Source: Bradyrhizobium sp. CCGUVB1N3 (lineage in GTDB: Bacteria; Pseudomonadota; Alphaproteobacteria; Rhizobiales; Xanthobacteraceae). From it: 64,000 nt of DNA. The DNA is taken from NCBI RefSeq assembly GCF_024199925.1, contig NZ_JANADR010000001.1, forward strand, positions 9,303,501 through 9,367,500, given 5' to 3'. The notes beneath the pieces are model-generated. The model was not told where the DNA came from and ran no database searches. It worked only from the letters and a program-made list of their open reading frames with translations. This document shows positions 63,097-64,000 of the stretch, piece after piece. Both the position numbers and the translations under genes were made by a program. Positions within the stretch are counted from its first letter, which is position 1, and every line of letters begins with the position of its first letter.

Positions 63097-64000
63097 TGCG
63101 CATCCTGGTCGCGACCGACGCCTGGCACCCGCAAGTCAACGGTGTGGTTCGGACGCTGACCAAGCTCGCTGACGCCGCGAAGGCGCTGGACGTCGAGTTC
63201 AGCTTCCTCACCCCGCAATCGTTCCGCACCTTCGCGATGCCGAGCTATCGCGACGTGCGGCTCGCGATGCCGCGGCCGGCGAGGATCGCAAAGCTGATCG
63301 AGGAGGCGCGCCCCGACAGCATCCACATCGCGACCGAAGGGCCGATCGGCCTCATGGTTCGCCGCTATTGCCGGCAGCGCAAGCTGCCGTTCACGACGAG
63401 CTTCCACACCCGCTTCCCCGAATACGTTCGCGCCAGGGTGCCGGTTCCGGGCTCGCTGATCTGGCGGGCGCTGCGCCGCTTCCACGCGCCCAGCCGCGCC
63501 GTGATGGCCGCGACCCCGGCGCTGGCACGTGAGCTCAGCGAGCGCGGCTTCGACAATGTCGTGCTGTGGCCGCGCGGCGTCGACAACAAGCTGTTCTATC
63601 CCCGCGCCATCGATCTCTGCTTCCCCGCGCCGGTGTTCCTCTGCGTCGGCCGCGTCGCGGTGGAGAAGAATCTCGAAGCGTTCCTCGACCTCGATCTGCC
63701 CGGCACCAAGGTGATCGTCGGCGACGGCCCGGCGCGCGCCGGCCTGGAGCAGGCCTATCCGCAGGCGATCTTCTTAGGGGAAAGGCACGGCGAGGCGCTG
63801 GCCGAAATCTATGCGGCCGCCGATGTGTTCGTGTTTCCGAGCCGGACCGACACGTTTGGCCTCGTGCTCCTCGAGGCGCTGGCGAGCGGCCTGCCGGTGG
63901 CAGCGTTCCCGGTGAAGGGGCCGCGGGACGTGATCGGCGATGCGCCGGTCGGGGAGCTGGATGAGGATCTGCGCAGCGCCTGCCTCGCCGCACTCGACAT
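63096..64000 (+). CDS. Glycosyltransferase family 1/4, glycolipid type (3'-truncated by window edge)
   Basis: ATG 63096 overlaps the upstream TGA. About 301 residues are visible and the frame is open to the window end. It starts MRILVATDAWHPQVNGVVRTL and has TEGPIGLMVRRYCRQRKLPFTTSFHTRFPEY, WPRGVDNKLFYP and the donor-site segment SRTDTFGLVLLEALASGLPV. It resembles SQD2/MgtA-type diacylglycerol glycosyltransferases that use UDP-sugars. Together with the phosphoesterase it probably makes a membrane glycolipid. Confidence 0.85.
   Translation, partial: MRILVATDAWHPQVNGVVRTLTKLADAAKALDVEFSFLTPQSFRTFAMPSYRDVRLAMPRPARIAKLIEEARPDSIHIATEGPIGLMVRRYCRQRKLPFTTSFHTRFPEYVRARVPVPGSLIWRALRRFHAPSRAVMAATPALARELSERGFDNVVLWPRGVDNKLFYPRAIDLCFPAPVFLCVGRVAVEKNLEAFLDLDLPGTKVIVGDGPARAGLEQAYPQAIFLGERHGEALAEIYAAADVFVFPSRTDTFGLVLLEALASGLPVAAFPVKGPRDVIGDAPVGELDEDLRSACLAALD

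Overview
The window is high-GC chromosomal DNA from an alphaproteobacterium, most probably Bradyrhizobium or a close relative. This is an inference from gene content (LIV-type transporter genes, a diaminoglucose lipid A gene pair, molybdenum storage protein genes) and from several dispersed palindromic repeats that I recognise as typical of that group. No rRNA, tRNA or CRISPR array was seen. One complete insertion sequence is present.

Layout. 1-3.0 kb: the end of a livHMGF branched-chain amino acid ABC transporter operon. 3.1-4.2 kb: a MetE C-domain-like protein. 4.5-7.4 kb (minus): a secreted TPR/caspase-like protein beside a secreted TPR/retropepsin-like protein. 7.6-12.8 kb: an ABC substrate-binding protein, then a methyltransferase followed by metK and ahcY (SAM synthesis and recycling). 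13-18.3 kb: a catabolic-looking patch with a Baeyer-Villiger-type monooxygenase, a tautomerase, an SDR lacking the catalytic Tyr, a LysR regulator, a Tat-exported epoxide-hydrolase-like protein and an MFS remnant. 18.4-20.1 kb: a 51-aa gene under a CtrA-like site, an LpxO-like hydroxylase and an NTF2-fold protein. 20.1-21.8 kb (minus): mosB-mosA, molybdenum storage protein. 21.9-24.4 kb (minus): an MsbA-like exporter and a fumarylpyruvate-hydrolase-like enzyme.

24.5-45.6 kb is a cell-surface polysaccharide region. It holds galE and an LPS-core-type glycosyltransferase. Heptose genes follow (waaF, hldD, hldE), then an O-antigen ligase. Next is an O-antigen set that resembles a QuiNAc-initiation pathway: 4,6-dehydratase, glycosyltransferase, 4-reductase-like epimerase, polyprenyl-phosphate sugar-1-P transferase and a flippase-like protein. 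Then lpsL, manC, a gnnA-like oxidoreductase and a gnnB-like aminotransferase would supply UDP-GalA, GDP-Man and UDP-GlcNAc3N. These are the building blocks of the unusual Bradyrhizobium-type lipid A. murJ closes the region. Inside it, at 27.0-27.5 kb, a cluster of very small genes sits under an alphaproteobacterial LexA box (GTTC-N7-GTTC).

45.9-51.5 kb: a DUF1127 protein, an orphan xanthine-dehydrogenase-family large subunit, cytochrome c' and a Cys/Met-metabolism PLP enzyme. An 847-bp IS5-family element follows, inserted at a CTAG that contains the PLP gene's stop codon. 52.5-55.8 kb: two tandem secreted caspase-like paralogues, the second lacking about 190 residues of coiled coil. 55.9-64 kb: small secreted proteins, a PAS/GAF HWE histidine kinase, a DUF1801 protein, a CHRD protein, a diheme cytochrome c, a stand-alone Lrp effector domain, thiD, an LpxH-like phosphoesterase and the start of a glycolipid-type glycosyltransferase.

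The most useful leads are the LexA-controlled micro-gene cluster, the lipid A precursor module, the mosBA operon, the three caspase-like proteins plus a retropepsin-like partner, and the CtrA-site-linked 51-aa gene.
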